A stretch of 64,000 nucleotides of DNA, from the NCBI RefSeq assembly GCF_001649575.2, contig NC_051433.1, positions 11,296,588-11,360,587 of the forward strand, read 5' to 3'. Source of the stretch: Kryptolebias marmoratus. Its lineage: Eukaryota; Chordata; Actinopteri; Cyprinodontiformes; Rivulidae. A program made the position numbers and the translations under genes. Positions 35,132 to 47,070 of this stretch are shown here, one piece after another; positions within the stretch are counted from its first letter, which is position 1; every line of letters starts with the position of its first letter. The notes below the pieces were generated by a model, which did no database searches, was not told the DNA's origin, and saw only the letters and a list, made by a program, of their open reading frames with translations.

Positions 35132-36100
35132 AAAAAGTAAGGAAATCTGAGTTTGGTCCATTCTTTGCTGCAACAATGCTCCTTGGCGATAAATCTTTTA
35201 CCGTTGGGGAAGTCTGCTTCCCCCTTGGATGGTGCCACATTCGCCAGGAAAATGCACATGAAAAACAAATTCTTCTTCTTGTGGAGTTTAGTGGCGGTTG
35301 GCAAAATAATTACAGCTGTGCATTGCCGCCAACCTATACCAAACAGCTCCTTCTGTTATTGACCCTTGAGTTGAGCTTCTTGTACCCCATCTGCTGCCAA
35401 TCAGGAGCCTGATTGGTCTTTGATTGGCAGCACCTGTGAGCAACCAGCTTCAGTCCCGTATCTCCACAGTCTGGGACCGAACTCGACCCTCCAAGATAAC
35501 AACGCTGGCCCCCACAGAGCAGCGTTTATCAGAGACTACCTCCAGACTTTGGGAGATGTAGAGGATGGAATGATCTGCCTGCAGTCCTGACCTCAACCCC
35601 GTTAGACACCTGGAGGGCTGTTCCTTCCACAGGGACCAACACAACAACACTGGCTGACTTGCTGGTTGATAAACTGGGACGCCATCGCACATCGGCGTGT
35701 GACCACGCTGGCGGGCAGCACGAGGGGGAGGTGCCAGGCTGTTGTGGCTGTGTATGGTTCTTCCACATGTTACTGAGGCCCCTGTTTTTGGTAAATGAAC
35801 AAATTGTTAAATTGCAACATGAAGACTGAAGCCTTCCATCATCCGATCCAATGAACGGCACGAAACAAGCGTCAGCAGCAGATTCAGCTGTTTGGCGTTG
35901 GCAGGGAAGATTTGGCGAGTTTTCTCATGGGCGCAACCCACACACTCAGCTCAGCTGCTCAACCCACAAATGCATTTTCCTAACAAATGTGGCCCATTTA
36001 AAAGGAACTAAACAGGCTTTCCAACGATATAAGATGTATAGCCAAAAAGCATCGTTACAACAACAAAATAACCAACCAAACACACATTTCCTTACTTTTT
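35132..36100 (+). mobile_element. Tc1-like transposon remnant
   Basis: The ends match as inverted repeats: AAAAAGTAAGGAAATCTGAG from 35132 and AAAAAGTAAGGAAATGTGTG read backwards from 36100. Between 35510 and 35690 broken translations recall the C-terminal part of a Tc1-type transposase (RDYLQTLG, VEDGMI, then SPDLNP in another frame, LADLL). Stops and frameshifts show it is dead. It lies in the hmga first intron. Confidence 0.65.
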
Positions 36101-37362
36101 GTGCAAAGTTTTTACAATTTATTTAGGGGCTAGGAAGCTAAGAAATTTTGCAGAAGAAAAACTGCAACTAATCACGTTTTAATAAGTTGCAGGACATAAG
36201 GGTATAGGCACATTTAACTACATAGTGGATTCCAACAGTTCTAACACTAATAGGTATCATTTTCAAGCCAAATGTATTGAAGCAAATGGGATAGTTTTTA
36301 GTTTTTTTGTTTTAAAACAATGTTCATGTTTTGTCTCCTGGTGGACCTTCCATTATTTACTGCTGACCATTAGAGCAAAAACATTTTCATGATAAGTCTT
36401 GGAGAGCAAAAAATATAGAATTCATTAAACAGCAGACAGATTTTAATTTGCAGATATTGCCCACTTTTCTTATTTTGAAGTGTGCAACGTCTTCTGAGGG
36501 TTGGTAAATATAAAGTTAAGAAAATATTGTTATATTCTGTTCAGTGAAAATACGCAGCTTGACTAAAAATAAACAAAGAATGGTGTTGTTGGCCAGCGGC
36601 TGCCCTGATTTCTTAAGACTGGCATCCTTATCCTTCATAGAAAACCTCGTATTGGTTGACCTTTAGGCCCGATGTCTTGAGAGCTTGTGTTTGTAAGCAA
36701 AAAAAAGATAAAGAAAATGAAAACATCAATTTAGGTAGGGTGCGCAAAAGACGACTCCCACAGTTTTGGCATGCAGTGTGTTTGTGTGTGAGCTGTCGTC
36801 TCGGTTGTTCAAGTTTTTATCGCGAAGATTGCCGCAGCGTGGCCACACCTGCGGCGCTCGCGGCTCCCATTGAGAAATACTTCACAGGGGGCAGGTGGGA
36901 AAACACAGAGCTGAACACAGCGGACGCAGATTTCGCGTGGTGGGTCGAGTTGTGAATGTCTGTGCTACTTTTAGTCTCCGCGCACTGCTCTCATGTTTCC
37001 TTGGGTTTGCCAGACCCCTGCCTATGTTCCGACGAGCCCAGTGCCAAGGCTTGTGTAGGAGCAGTTCCCACGGTTGCTCTTGGAAAATGTTTCAGTGTGA
37101 TTGTGAAGTATCCTTGTGATGATACATTAAGCAGTAATTGGAATGGCTTTAGGTGATTGTGCAAGAAAGAAGCTGATTGGAGACGGTGGAAAAGAGCTGA
37201 ATAATTACCCGAAGTTTCTCAAAACTGATTGCAGCACTCCCCACCCCCACCCCACCCTCTTTGTTGAGGATCACATCTTCAGCTCTTGATACTCAGCTCT
37301 TCTCCTCTTTAAGCCCTCGAGGCCGCTGCTCCAGGCTTTGATGCCCACACCCTTCGAAGCAG
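36101..37362 (+). other. 3' part of hmga intron 1
   Basis: There is no recognisable element apart from intron sequence. Open frames at 36656-36955 and 36895-37156 do not resemble any protein I know. Confidence 0.5.
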
Positions 37363-37378
37363 GTGGACAGACGCAGGC

Positions 37379-40300
37379 ATGAGTAGCAGTGGGACCAAAG
37401 AGCCGTCTCCCGAGTCGAGCGCTGCCCAGTCGCCCCAGGAGCCTCAACGCAGGGGCAGGGGTCGACCGCGGAAACAGCAGCAGGTACGATCTCCGGAGGT
37501 GGCCGCAGTCCGCTCCAAATTCAGCCTTATGGGGTTTAGGGGTTCAGCTGAAGCAGAAGTCCTTACAAAATGTTACCAATTCAAGTGTCCTTTAGTAGTT
37601 TGCAGTAAATAAGGCAGTTTTGATCGGTGAGTTTTGACTCCAGATCCTTTCTGTCCCTCTGAAGGAACCTGTTGGACCACCGACTCCAAAGCGACCGAGA
37701 GGACGACCAAAAGGCAGCAAGGACAAGGGCCCCAGAACGCCACTGAAGGTTAAACCTCATCGCAACACTTTCCTGCTTGTGTATATAAACAAACTGATGC
37801 TGTCAGAAGAACCGTACCAGCGCAAAATACTAATTGTTTATGATGCTCAGTTATGAGTGAACTGATGAGTGCGTTTCCATCATTCGAATGAACTGAATGT
37901 AACTGAATTCATGATGAATCTTTGTCTTACAGCACGTCTCAGAGTAGCACTGTTTAAAAGAGATAGATTAAATAACTGGTTGGACGATTAATAAGGCTGA
38001 TTATCGGTCATTTTGAGATAACTGCGTACTAAGTCCATTAAAAGCCAAGCACCTCCGTGGGCAGCTTTGTTGTTGCATGTAGCTTTACATGGCAGGAGGG
38101 CTTTTTGGGGCAAAACTATCAGACACCAAAATAAATTCTTTGCTGTCACGCCCTACTAAAAGGATTTGCCCAAATGCCAGCAAGAACTACTATTAGTCTA
38201 CCTCTACTGTTTACATAGCTCTAAAGTGCTGTATATGATGTTGGGGGAGTGGGGAGGGGATTTTCAGTCCATCTAAATTAGTTGTAGTGCCACAACATTT
38301 AATGTAGTCCAGGAAAATACCGCTTTACAAGAGTGAGAAGACAAACTGTTACTAAATCAATTAGTCATCTGCTAATGTGCGTTTACACTTCTGATTGCGG
38401 TTCAGCTCTCAAGGATAACTTGGTCACTCTATAAAACTGTTGCTGAATCACAACAAGTCACAATTTTATATGATTTAAACCAGGCCCCACCTCACCCAGT
38501 CCAGTTCATGCTGCTGTATGTTCGTAAACACACTGGAGCAAACATGTACATCTTATGGTCTCAAACTTGCATCTTTGTTTGAAAACTAAAGTTTTTTTAG
38601 TTGGGTAGTACTTCCACATCGTGATACTGTAAGTCTTACTTAAGTTAATTGTCTAATTACAGGAACCAGTTGGATCAAATTTACTATTTAAGAGACCCAA
38701 CGTAAGACTAAGTAACTCACAGCTTTTTGTATTTGCAGCAAGAAAATGCAACCTATATTATAGTATGGGTCACTTTGTCTGTAAAATGTCAGAAGACACA
38801 TAAAACATCTTGAGACCATCACAACTGATTTGAATTCAATTTGCAAGCAGAATTAGCGAAGAATCTCCACGCTGTTTTGTGTCTTCTGCTTTAAAATCAA
38901 CTCCAGCAACCATTCCTGACGATAACAAATGCTACAGATGCGCTTTAAAGTTCTGATCACTCTTCTTAGAAATGGAGTTTTAATCTTTTCTGAAGCTTGT
39001 TGCATCAGAAGATACATTTTCTTTATTCTGTTGGCAACTTTCCATTCAGCTATGTGTTTATATCAGGTTATACTGCAGATCTTTCCTTCTGGAAATCAAG
39101 CAATCCTTTTTATAGATGTCCTTTGCTATTGTTTTGTTTTCCTGAAATGCGTAAAAGAAACTTCAATGAAAAAGGACTTTATTCTTTTTTTTTGTACATC
39201 ACTAGCTCTAAGGAAACAACTATTTCCAGGCAGCTGCACTTGCTAAACTTGTTACAACATGGCAGAGTGAAGTATTTCACGTATGAGGCTGCAGCTCGAA
39301 TTGACAGGCACACAGATCCATTCTTTGGGTTTTCAGACTGGATTATTGAACTTTTCTCAGGGGATAAAGCTATTAAAAGAAAATAATACATTTTTGTGGA
39401 CGCATAAGTTATTTTTGGTGGTTTTAAAATTGTTTAATTGTGAGTTTAAGTCCCTCGTTTGAGCTCAGATAGGCCTTTAAACCTCTGCAGCTCCTGGGAG
39501 GGATGTTTCCCATCAGCCAGGATAAACTTAAACATGTCTCAAAACTGTAAGTCTTAGATGAAAGCTGTGCGATTGGTGTGATTGTTAAGAACGTTTGTGT
39601 GTTTCTTCTCAGAAAGTAGAGCCTGTGGGGGAGAGACGACCACGGGGGCGGCCGAGGAAATGGGTACGGAGCGCTCATTGACATGTCTGGATTTATTATA
39701 AACATTCATCCAAAGCCTTTTAACGTTTCTGTGTCTGCTGGCGCTGCTGCAGCTCCTGTGGGCCCGTTTCCCTTCGTGTTTAACTGATTCTGCCGCCTGT
39801 CTCTTCACAGCCTCGAAAAGTTGTCCCCGAAGTGGCTGAAGGGCAGCAGGTGAGGAAACTGAAAAGTCGCTGCCTGGTGGTCCGGTTTTGTTTTGATGCA
39901 GCACCCTGAGACACTAATCACGACCGTTTGGGAAGTGAAAAAAAAAAAAGGATGAAAACAAGGCCAGGGTTTAAGACATTTTGATAAAAAGAAGTGAAAC
40001 TGTCGCTGCAGATCTACCTTTCTCCCTACTGTACGTTTCTTCTGTTAGATCTGAATTAGTGAAATGTAGATCAAGTATCAGATCAAACTAAAGGCGGTTC
40101 TGTCTAACCTCTGCTTCAGTTAGACAGAAATTCTCGTTCTGTGTCACACGTTTTGCCTGTTGACTGTAGTTCAAGATACAAGTCAGCTTTAGTGCAGATT
40201 TCCACCTTTCATTTCATCTAACTATGAATTCAACTTTAGTTAAGTAGATTCTGTGAAACCACAACCAACCATTTAATAATTCCAAAATAAGCCTTGCACT

Positions 40301-42280
40301 ATGTGAAATTAATAACTGTTAAAAAAAGTCCTTCTGTAAAAGCAGTTTCTGTATATATATATGGTAGTAGTCATTCGTAGCGTTAGCAAGATATCTCGTG
40401 AAGCAGTGGACGGATTTTAAAGAAACTCTCAGTGATTAGTCACTGGGTGGACATCTACAACTGATTAACTTTTGGAGTCAACCCCATTCAAGTTAGCAGC
40501 CACAGCCAAGCAACCTTAGCAAACACAAAAATGTGTTTAACTCAGCCAGCTTTACACACGTTGAGTGTGGTAGTAGCTGAGAGTCACCCCCAACACACAC
40601 TCAGAGAGCAAACAGATCATCTGAGATCTTAGTTCTTGTCTGAGATCTTGAATCTTGTGATGATGTTAGTGGAGGAAAAAAAAAACACCTTTTTAGTGAC
40701 TGAAATGACACATTGGTTTTTGTTCAAACAGTTTCTTATTTTATTGATTGTGTTCAATTCTGTATCACAGATTTTCAGCTCACTTTACCGCTGTGAAAGA
40801 GATTTAGAATAAAGTACAATATTTACGTCTACATCTTGTAGATGGAAAGTGTAAAGTACCACAAATGGACATTTTCACGGAAAGCGCAGATAGTACTGAA
40901 GGGCAGGACGTGATTTAATGTAATTAGTAACTGTGCGCCCCTGGCCAAGCAGAGGGGTGTTTTACTCATATTTATCACGTCCCTATTTTAAAAAGAAAGC
41001 GGACACAATATAAGATTCACTTCTCAGTATTGAGCAATTCAGCTGAACAAAATCAGCAGCTAAAACGACACCAAGCTGAAACACGTTTACAAGAAAATTA
41101 AACTTTTAAGCCTTTTCTTGCATTCTAAAAGACTAAAAAGGAAACATAAACCTGCATTTTATCTACTAGGTTTTCAGAACTTTCAATTAGTTGCATTGAA
41201 ACTAAAGCTGGTAGAACGTTAGCTAACCTGACACATCACAGCGTCGCGTTCTTACTCAACATCTTTGTCATTTCTGCACCGCGCTGTTCAGCCACTAAGT
41301 TGCCTCTTTTTAGAACACATAGATAAAGCTAATGCGGTTTAAGACTTTTGTAATGAAAAAAGAAACCACTTTATAGTTGAAATGTTTAAGAGAAAATGTA
41401 TCAAACTGTTGTGTTTCGTAATTAGGCCTGTCCGGACAAAATAGTAGAAAAACCTGTTAGCACGGCAAACCTTTAGCAGTTTTAATTTATATTTGTTTCC
41501 TATATTAAGAAGTCTGAACTAGCTTTTTTAGGCGTCCCATAAAGGCTTCTTTGCTCAGGCCATCAGGGTGCTGTATATGACTGTGTATGCAAACTCATGC
41601 TTGACTCCACTCTGAACTGTGGAAACTCACAGATAGTGGTGCTGAATTCCCCACGTACGCCGACAAAGGCCGTTTCGTCTCTTCCACTTTTGCACAACTC
41701 ACGCGCAGTATTTCTCAGAAACTCGGGGCTCCTTTTAGCCATCTTGTTCCCTCTCTCAGCCCTTTGGAGCGTTGCTCAACAGCACTCACCAAAGCGGGCC
41801 ACTGCACTTGATTCCCCCCCTCGGCTGTCTTATCGCATCCTCTCGGCTTAGCACATTGTCAAAGAGGTTAAGATGCCGAAAAAAAAAACTGAAACCGTTG
41901 AAGCGGACTCCTTTCTCGGAGACGTGCACATGAAGGGGAAGAATGAGTCAGTGCAGTGAGGGGAAACCTGATCTAACTGCTCTCTTCCCTTGTCTTCTTG
42001 GTTTCCTGGTGTAACCGTCGTCTTCCTCACATTTCTAGGTCTGACGGCTGGAACCTGCTCGCTCGCACGCAATCTCTCAATGAAATTTTAACACTCATTA
42101 TCGTACCTGCAGCCTCTTTCTAGTGTTGATTCATAACCTCGAGCAGGATGAGTCACCACGCACCGAATCGAGATAATAGCTCAGTCATTTTGGTCCCTCT
42201 TTCTGTTTCAGGGCCCTTCGGAGGAGGCCGAGGAGGGGCCCTCGTCATCCCAGGTGCCCGCGCAGGAGGAAGGGGAGTAG
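37379..42280 (+). CDS. High mobility group AT-hook protein (HMGA1/HMGA2 family, HMGA2-like)
   Basis: Coding exons are 37379-37483, 37665-37748, 39613-39663, 39811-39849 and 42212-42280 (TAG): 348 nt, 115 residues, all junctions in phase 0. Three AT-hooks are visible: RRGRGRPRKQQQ (24-35), PKRPRGRPKGSK (43-54) and RRPRGRPRKWP (71-81). The tail has only scattered Glu and ends EEGE, less acidic than in mammals. RKQQQEP, RPRKW followed directly by P and VV, and the 51-nt exon for hook 3 are like HMGA2. TPKRPRGRPKGSK.KG is like HMGA1. I therefore do not force the symbol. The protein is a small nuclear architectural factor that binds the minor groove of AT-rich DNA and bends chromatin at enhancers. 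The upstream exon probably begins at 37363 after GAAGCAG. let-7 seed sites follow the stop. Confidence 0.93.
37749..39612 (+). other. hmga intron between AT-hooks 2 and 3
   Basis: This 1.86-kb intron starts GTTAAA and ends TTCTTCTCAG. I see no gene or named repeat inside. The open frames at 38929-39386 lack any recognisable motif. Confidence 0.7.
39850..42211 (+). other. Last hmga intron
   Basis: A 2.36-kb intron (GTGAGG ... CTGTTTCAG). It contains repeat R1 copy E and otherwise unremarkable A/T-rich sequence. Confidence 0.75.
40366..40680 (+). repeat. Interspersed repeat family R1, copy E
   Basis: It has GTTAGCAAGATATCTCGTGA, GTGGACGGATTTTAAAGAAA, CTGATTAACTTTTGGAGTCA, GTGGTAGTAGCTGAGAGTCA and CCCCCAACACACACT. 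It lies in the last hmga intron. Confidence 0.75.
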
Positions 42281-42297
42281 ATGGGATACCTCTCTAC

Positions 42298-42305
42298 CTA
42301 CCTCA
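42298..42305 (+). promoter_or_regulatory. let-7 8-mer target site 1
   Basis: CTACCTCA, the exact complement of the let-7 seed plus the A opposite position 1, starts 18 nt after the hmga stop codon. HMGA2 is a classic let-7 target, and HMGA1 has also been reported as one. Confidence 0.6.
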
Positions 42306-42866
42306 ATGTTTGGCCTCAAGCAAACAGGGGTACAATCTGACTCCTATCTGTGATGGGAAATCAGTGACACACACATACACTCACCCTCAAAAGTCATTGC
42401 AGACCGCAGCTTCCTCTCCTGATTGTTGGCTGTTTTGTTTTGTTTGTTATTTTTTGTTGTTGTTTTTGCGCAAACTCTCCTTTAACGCTGGAACCTTTGG
42501 TCTTATTAATTTGGATTTTTTTTTTTTAAAAAGGCATGGTTCTACATTTGGGGAAAAGCATTCATGGTCTTAGTTATTGTTGAGAGGTTCTGTTTTTATA
42601 CTCAGACGGGTGACAAATTGAAGGAAATCCCTCTTTAAGTGTTCGTTTGCTGTTTTGATGACTAAAAAAAAGTGTTTTCCACAATGTTCGTGTGAAACAT
42701 TTTTAACAAGATCAATACCTGGTGATTGGGAAGGCCGTATTTTGAGAGTTGCGTCATGTTGTCATAAACTTTTAGGTGATCTTTGTGCCTTTATAAATGG
42801 GGAAAAAAAACGTTCCCTCATGGAGGTTGAGCACCCTCATCTGGTTAAAAAAATGTTTTATAAAAG

Positions 42867-42872
42867 AATAAA
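42867..42872 (+). terminator. Proximal poly(A) signal of hmga
   Basis: AATAAA, 587 nt after the stop codon; it would give a short 3' UTR retaining only let-7 site 1. Confidence 0.45.
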
Positions 42873-45169
42873 AGTACTCTCTCAGGACAGATGCATGACA
42901 GTTTATTTGAACCTCCTAGTCTAATGGGTCACACTGTGTGATTTCAGCTTTTATTAGAAGAAAATCTTTGGTTGTGAGCTTGAATCAGTGGTCTGTGGTC
43001 ATTCAGTGTGACAGGATCGCCCACTGACCATTCAACACTCTGACAACCAAAGACATCGGACATTTTATGGGAACGTCATGCAGCGTGACCGTGATCGTGT
43101 CCGCAGCTGTCTTTTTATCCAACATGTGTTCGTTTACCTACAGAAACAGCTGACGTGACTGAAAATAGGCCAACAGTGACGTAGTCCACGAAAGAGCTGT
43201 TCGGGATCAATAAGTCTGACATTTTTGATGTACCGGTATGTTTTTACACTCAGATTTGTTGAGTAATGTATGCTGATAAAAGTGCTTTGTTTACATTGAT
43301 TGCGTACCCGCATTTCAGAATTGCATATCAGTATGTCTGGAAAACTACTGGAGTAAACGCTTTCAAACTGCACCATTTGAAATAGTTCGGGGCAACCTTT
43401 TTTTTTATGTTTGATTTCATAGATTGCGATGAGTCTTTAATGTGCTTTAATTGTTGGGCTGATATTTCTGTTGGATCTTTGGGACGTACTTGATTTTCCT
43501 CTGTCGAGAAGTCGTACGGTCCAGGGTCGTTTAAATCTCACATTGTCCAGTGTGACACAGCTTACTGTTAGGATTTTAAAACCTTGAGCATGCACAGCAG
43601 ACACGAACCGGTCATTTGACCAGAAATCACACAGTGTGAGCCAAGCTTTAAGAGGTTTTTAGGGGATATTATGGATTGTTTTTAAAAAGTGGGGTTATGT
43701 GGAGAGGTAATGAACAATCAGTGTGTTACTTGCTGTAGAAGGAACAGAGATTAGTTCTGACCGGACAGTCAAGCAGGGTCAGGAAAACTTACAGTACTGC
43801 AGTCTTAAAACAACTCTAATCTCACACGTGTCATGGTGGTTCATGTAAGCTTTATGTTAGAAACCTTTACACTGCTGTCACTTTTGCTTTAGACGGTTAA
43901 ATTTATGGATGTTTACACTGAAAACTGTAGACCTGTGTTTGTTGTGCAGACTGTAGGTCTGCAGACAATACCGGTAACGATCCGTGTGAGGTATGCTTTG
44001 CTAAATGGAACGTGTTAAGCGCGACCTGATGCAAAAGGACGTAAAAAACAAATATTTTAAACAAGCAAATGTGATTTTATTGATTTTATTGTCTTATTTT
44101 TCCGTTACATAGTTAACCCAGCTATGTGTAGTTAACATGTCTTGTTCTGAAGAGCTGACTCGTTAGCCAACTAGCGTTTAGCTTGACTGTCCTCTCAGAG
44201 TAAAACTATTTATTCAGATAATTCAAAGAGCTATCTACAACAGGTAAGATGATAACTGTTCATAACCTTTCCACTGAACGACACAACCAGCAACCCCCAC
44301 TGAAGAACTAAAGGGTTCAGGTTTTTTCTTTAAATTTGTCACCAGTCTGTTGTTATCAGCACGAACCGTTTAGGGGGAACCTCATCAGTTTATTTTGATT
44401 TTTTCTTATTTGGTTTATCGTCTAACTCTTTTTGTTCAGAAGAAGAAAATGCTTTTACCCTAAAGTGGAACTAAGCCTGAACTTTGCCAGCTGTCCTGAA
44501 CCTCTCAGTGAGTTTTGGTGAGTGTGTGTGAGAGTGTGTGTGTGTTGTATGTGGTTGCTTGGAGAGAGGGATGGCAGATTTGTTGGCGGAATTAAAAAAA
44601 AAAAAAAAAAAAAAAAGGAACCAAACTGAACCATTTTAACACATTTCTGTATCAAGTGTTTTAAACATGACATTTTTTTTAATGTAACAACATAAACATT
44701 GTATGTGAAAGTTGACATGAAAGGTTTCAGAAAAGAAATATCCAGTTTTAGCAAGGAAAATAACCTCATTATGCTCTATCAGCTCCCATGTTGGGGTGAT
44801 GATTATAGAGTTTTACTCATTTGTTCGTTATTGTTCCTTCCAACCAGAAGCTGACTGAAGAAAACGTTACCTAACGCTTTGAGTGGATATTTCATCTTGA
44901 AAAGCAAACAACAACAACAACAGAAAAAAACCTTCATGCATACTTGACATGTCATTTTTACCACACTCAGGATTTCTCCTTGAACAGTGCTTTTACACCA
45001 TTTTGAAACCTCAGGTACAAACCAATTCAGGAACATGATATCTACTCAGTAATAATTGTGGTGCTGTGTTTGTTGTGCGATTCTGATCTGTATTTTGACA
45101 TTACCAGTATGCCTCGACTCAAAGACCTCATTTAAACCTCAGTCAGCCTCAACTTCTTGATCTCTCATT

Positions 45170-45177
45170 CTACCTCA
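45170..45177 (+). promoter_or_regulatory. let-7 8-mer target site 2
   Basis: A second exact CTACCTCA. It is relevant only if the hmga transcript extends past 42.9 kb. Confidence 0.4.
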
Positions 45178-45508
45178 GTGACACGAAAGACAGAAGATCT
45201 CCACGCAAAAGTTATCCTTCACTCCCGCAGAAGTGATACTGTACGTTCAAACGCACACGAGCGTTCGCGCGCGATCGAGCGTCCAGAAGCAGGTTCATCA
45301 GCAGATAGCAGACACGTTCAAAAGGTTTCAGGGCTACAAGCCAACAAACAAACAAACAAACAAACACACGAGGAGGTGTTACACTCCAGCAGAGGTGTAA
45401 AACTAAAGCATCAATATCATTTCTTTAACCGTATCCGGTTAAAATTAAAAAAAAAACTGAAGTGAGACTCTGTGCTCCTGGGAATTAAATGCAGCCAATA
45501 GTTTACAG

Positions 45509-45720
45509 CAGGGGTGTCAAACTCCGTTCCTCTGGGGGGGGGGCGCGCTCCTGCAGGTTTTAGATGTGTTCTCGCTTTAAAACGCCTGGTTTAAATGGAT
45601 GACTTGTTGCCATGCTCCTGGAGAACTTGATAATTTGGCGAGGAGGTAATTAAACCATTTGAATCAGGTGTGTTGGAGCAGAAAAACCTAAAACTGGAGG
45701 CCTGGAGTTTGACCCCCCTG
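45509..45720. mobile_element. hAT-type MITE (212 bp)
   Basis: The left end is CAGGGGTGTCAAACTC. The right end read backwards is CAGGGGGGTCAAACTC, giving a 16-bp terminal inverted repeat with one mismatch. The flanking octamers GTTTACAG (45501-45508) and GTTTACAA (45721-45728) are an 8-bp target-site duplication with one mismatch. It is too short to encode anything. Confidence 0.88.
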
Positions 45721-46407
45721 GTTTACAACATCTTGATGAAATACTTGTCTTTTAAAAACTTCGATCCTCATAAAAATAAAAAAAACTTGTATTTTTTTTT
45801 TTTTTGATTTATTGATCTTTTTTTATTTTTACTACATCATGTATTTTTTTTTCCTGATTCTTACACTGTAAAATGTTATGTGTGACACTCTTTAATTCAT
45901 GGCAGCAAATGGCCACAGACGTGCTGAAATACATGAGATCTATGGGCAACGTTAGCCACTGCTCGTACTTGATCAACTGCAACAACAAAACACGATTGTA
46001 CTGAACTGATGGTGTGTTTTATTGCTTATCAGCTTTTTATTTGTCCCTTTTGAGTGGAAGAATATGCTTCTGCCTCTTTTTTTTTTTTGGTATTTTGCAA
46101 TTTTGCTTTAACAGAGAGTTACGTCGGTTCAGTAAAGCGGATGATATTTCATTTGTCTTGCGTAACATATTCATTACTTTCCATTAGAGCTGATTTCTAG
46201 AAAATAAATGCTTCCACGACTTGATAGTTTAGTGTTTCTGGTGGAGCACATTGCACCATAAATAAGAGACGTCGTAAAAAAGAGAAAGAAATCATTCATT
46301 CTTGCAGTTTTTGGAGCAGAGCAGAAATCCCCAAACCGTGAAGATAAAATCTGAGCTTTCTGCAAATCATCTCGAACCGTCTGTAGAAACCAGGGATCTT
46401 GTTTGTG

Positions 46408-46735
46408 AGCTTGTTATTGCCTGCCGCCATGAAAAGCGAGCAATAATGTCCCTTCCCGCGTCTCTTGAACCAAAAACCAAAAGGCAGATTTTATTGAAAT
46501 TCTAACAAAGTAAAAATTGGATGGGCATCTAAAACTGATTAACTTTTGAAGGACTTTTGAAGTTAACTTGCTTCAAGGTGGCCGCCACAGTCCAGCAACC
46601 CTAACAAACACAAAAAGGCTTAAAATTTAGTCAATTTTGCTAATTTTGAGCTCAAATTTGGAGTGGTAGTAGCTGAGAGGTATCCCCAACACGTACTATG
46701 AGATTTAACAGATTGTGCAACGTGATGTTTAAAAC
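46408..46735 (+). repeat. Interspersed repeat family R1, copy F
   Basis: Landmarks are GCCTGCCGCCATGAAAAG at the 5' end, CTGATTAACTTTTGAAG, CAAGGTGGCCGCCACAG, GAGCTCAAATTTGGAGTGGT and AGTAGCTGAGAGGTATCCCC. It is followed at once by copy G. Confidence 0.7.
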
Positions 46736-46754
46736 TTTTTCATTAACTGTTGAA

Positions 46755-47070
46755 GTCAACATTGTCTGTTTGCAACATATCTGCTGAACCAGTGGATACA
46801 TTTTAATGAAACTCTCAGAAAGTAAGAAGTGGATGTACATTTACAGCTGATTAGCTTTGAGATTCAGCCTAACTGAAGGCGGTCGCCGCAGCAAATCGAC
46901 CTTAGGAAACACAAAAATGGGTACAAGTCGGTCCGTTTTGCAGATAATGAGCTCAAATTCTGTGTGGTGGTAGCTAAGAGTCAACCCTAAAACATGCTTC
47001 AAGCACTAACTGATTCTGGCAAGATTTTAGTTTAAAAAATTGGCGTGCAGCTAAGCCTTTAATTTTAGAC
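46755..47070 (+). repeat. Interspersed repeat family R1, copy G
   Basis: Landmarks are CAACATATCTGCTGAACCAG, TTTTAATGAAACTCTCAGAA, GATGTACATTTACAGCTGAT, GAGCTCAAATTCTGTGTGGT and GTAGCTAAGAGTCAACCC. It is tandem with copy F in the same orientation. Confidence 0.7.

Noticed and set aside
36656..37156. Possible coding exons before hmga
   Set aside because: The reading frames are cysteine-rich but not protein-like, lack convincing splice signals and are inside intron 1.
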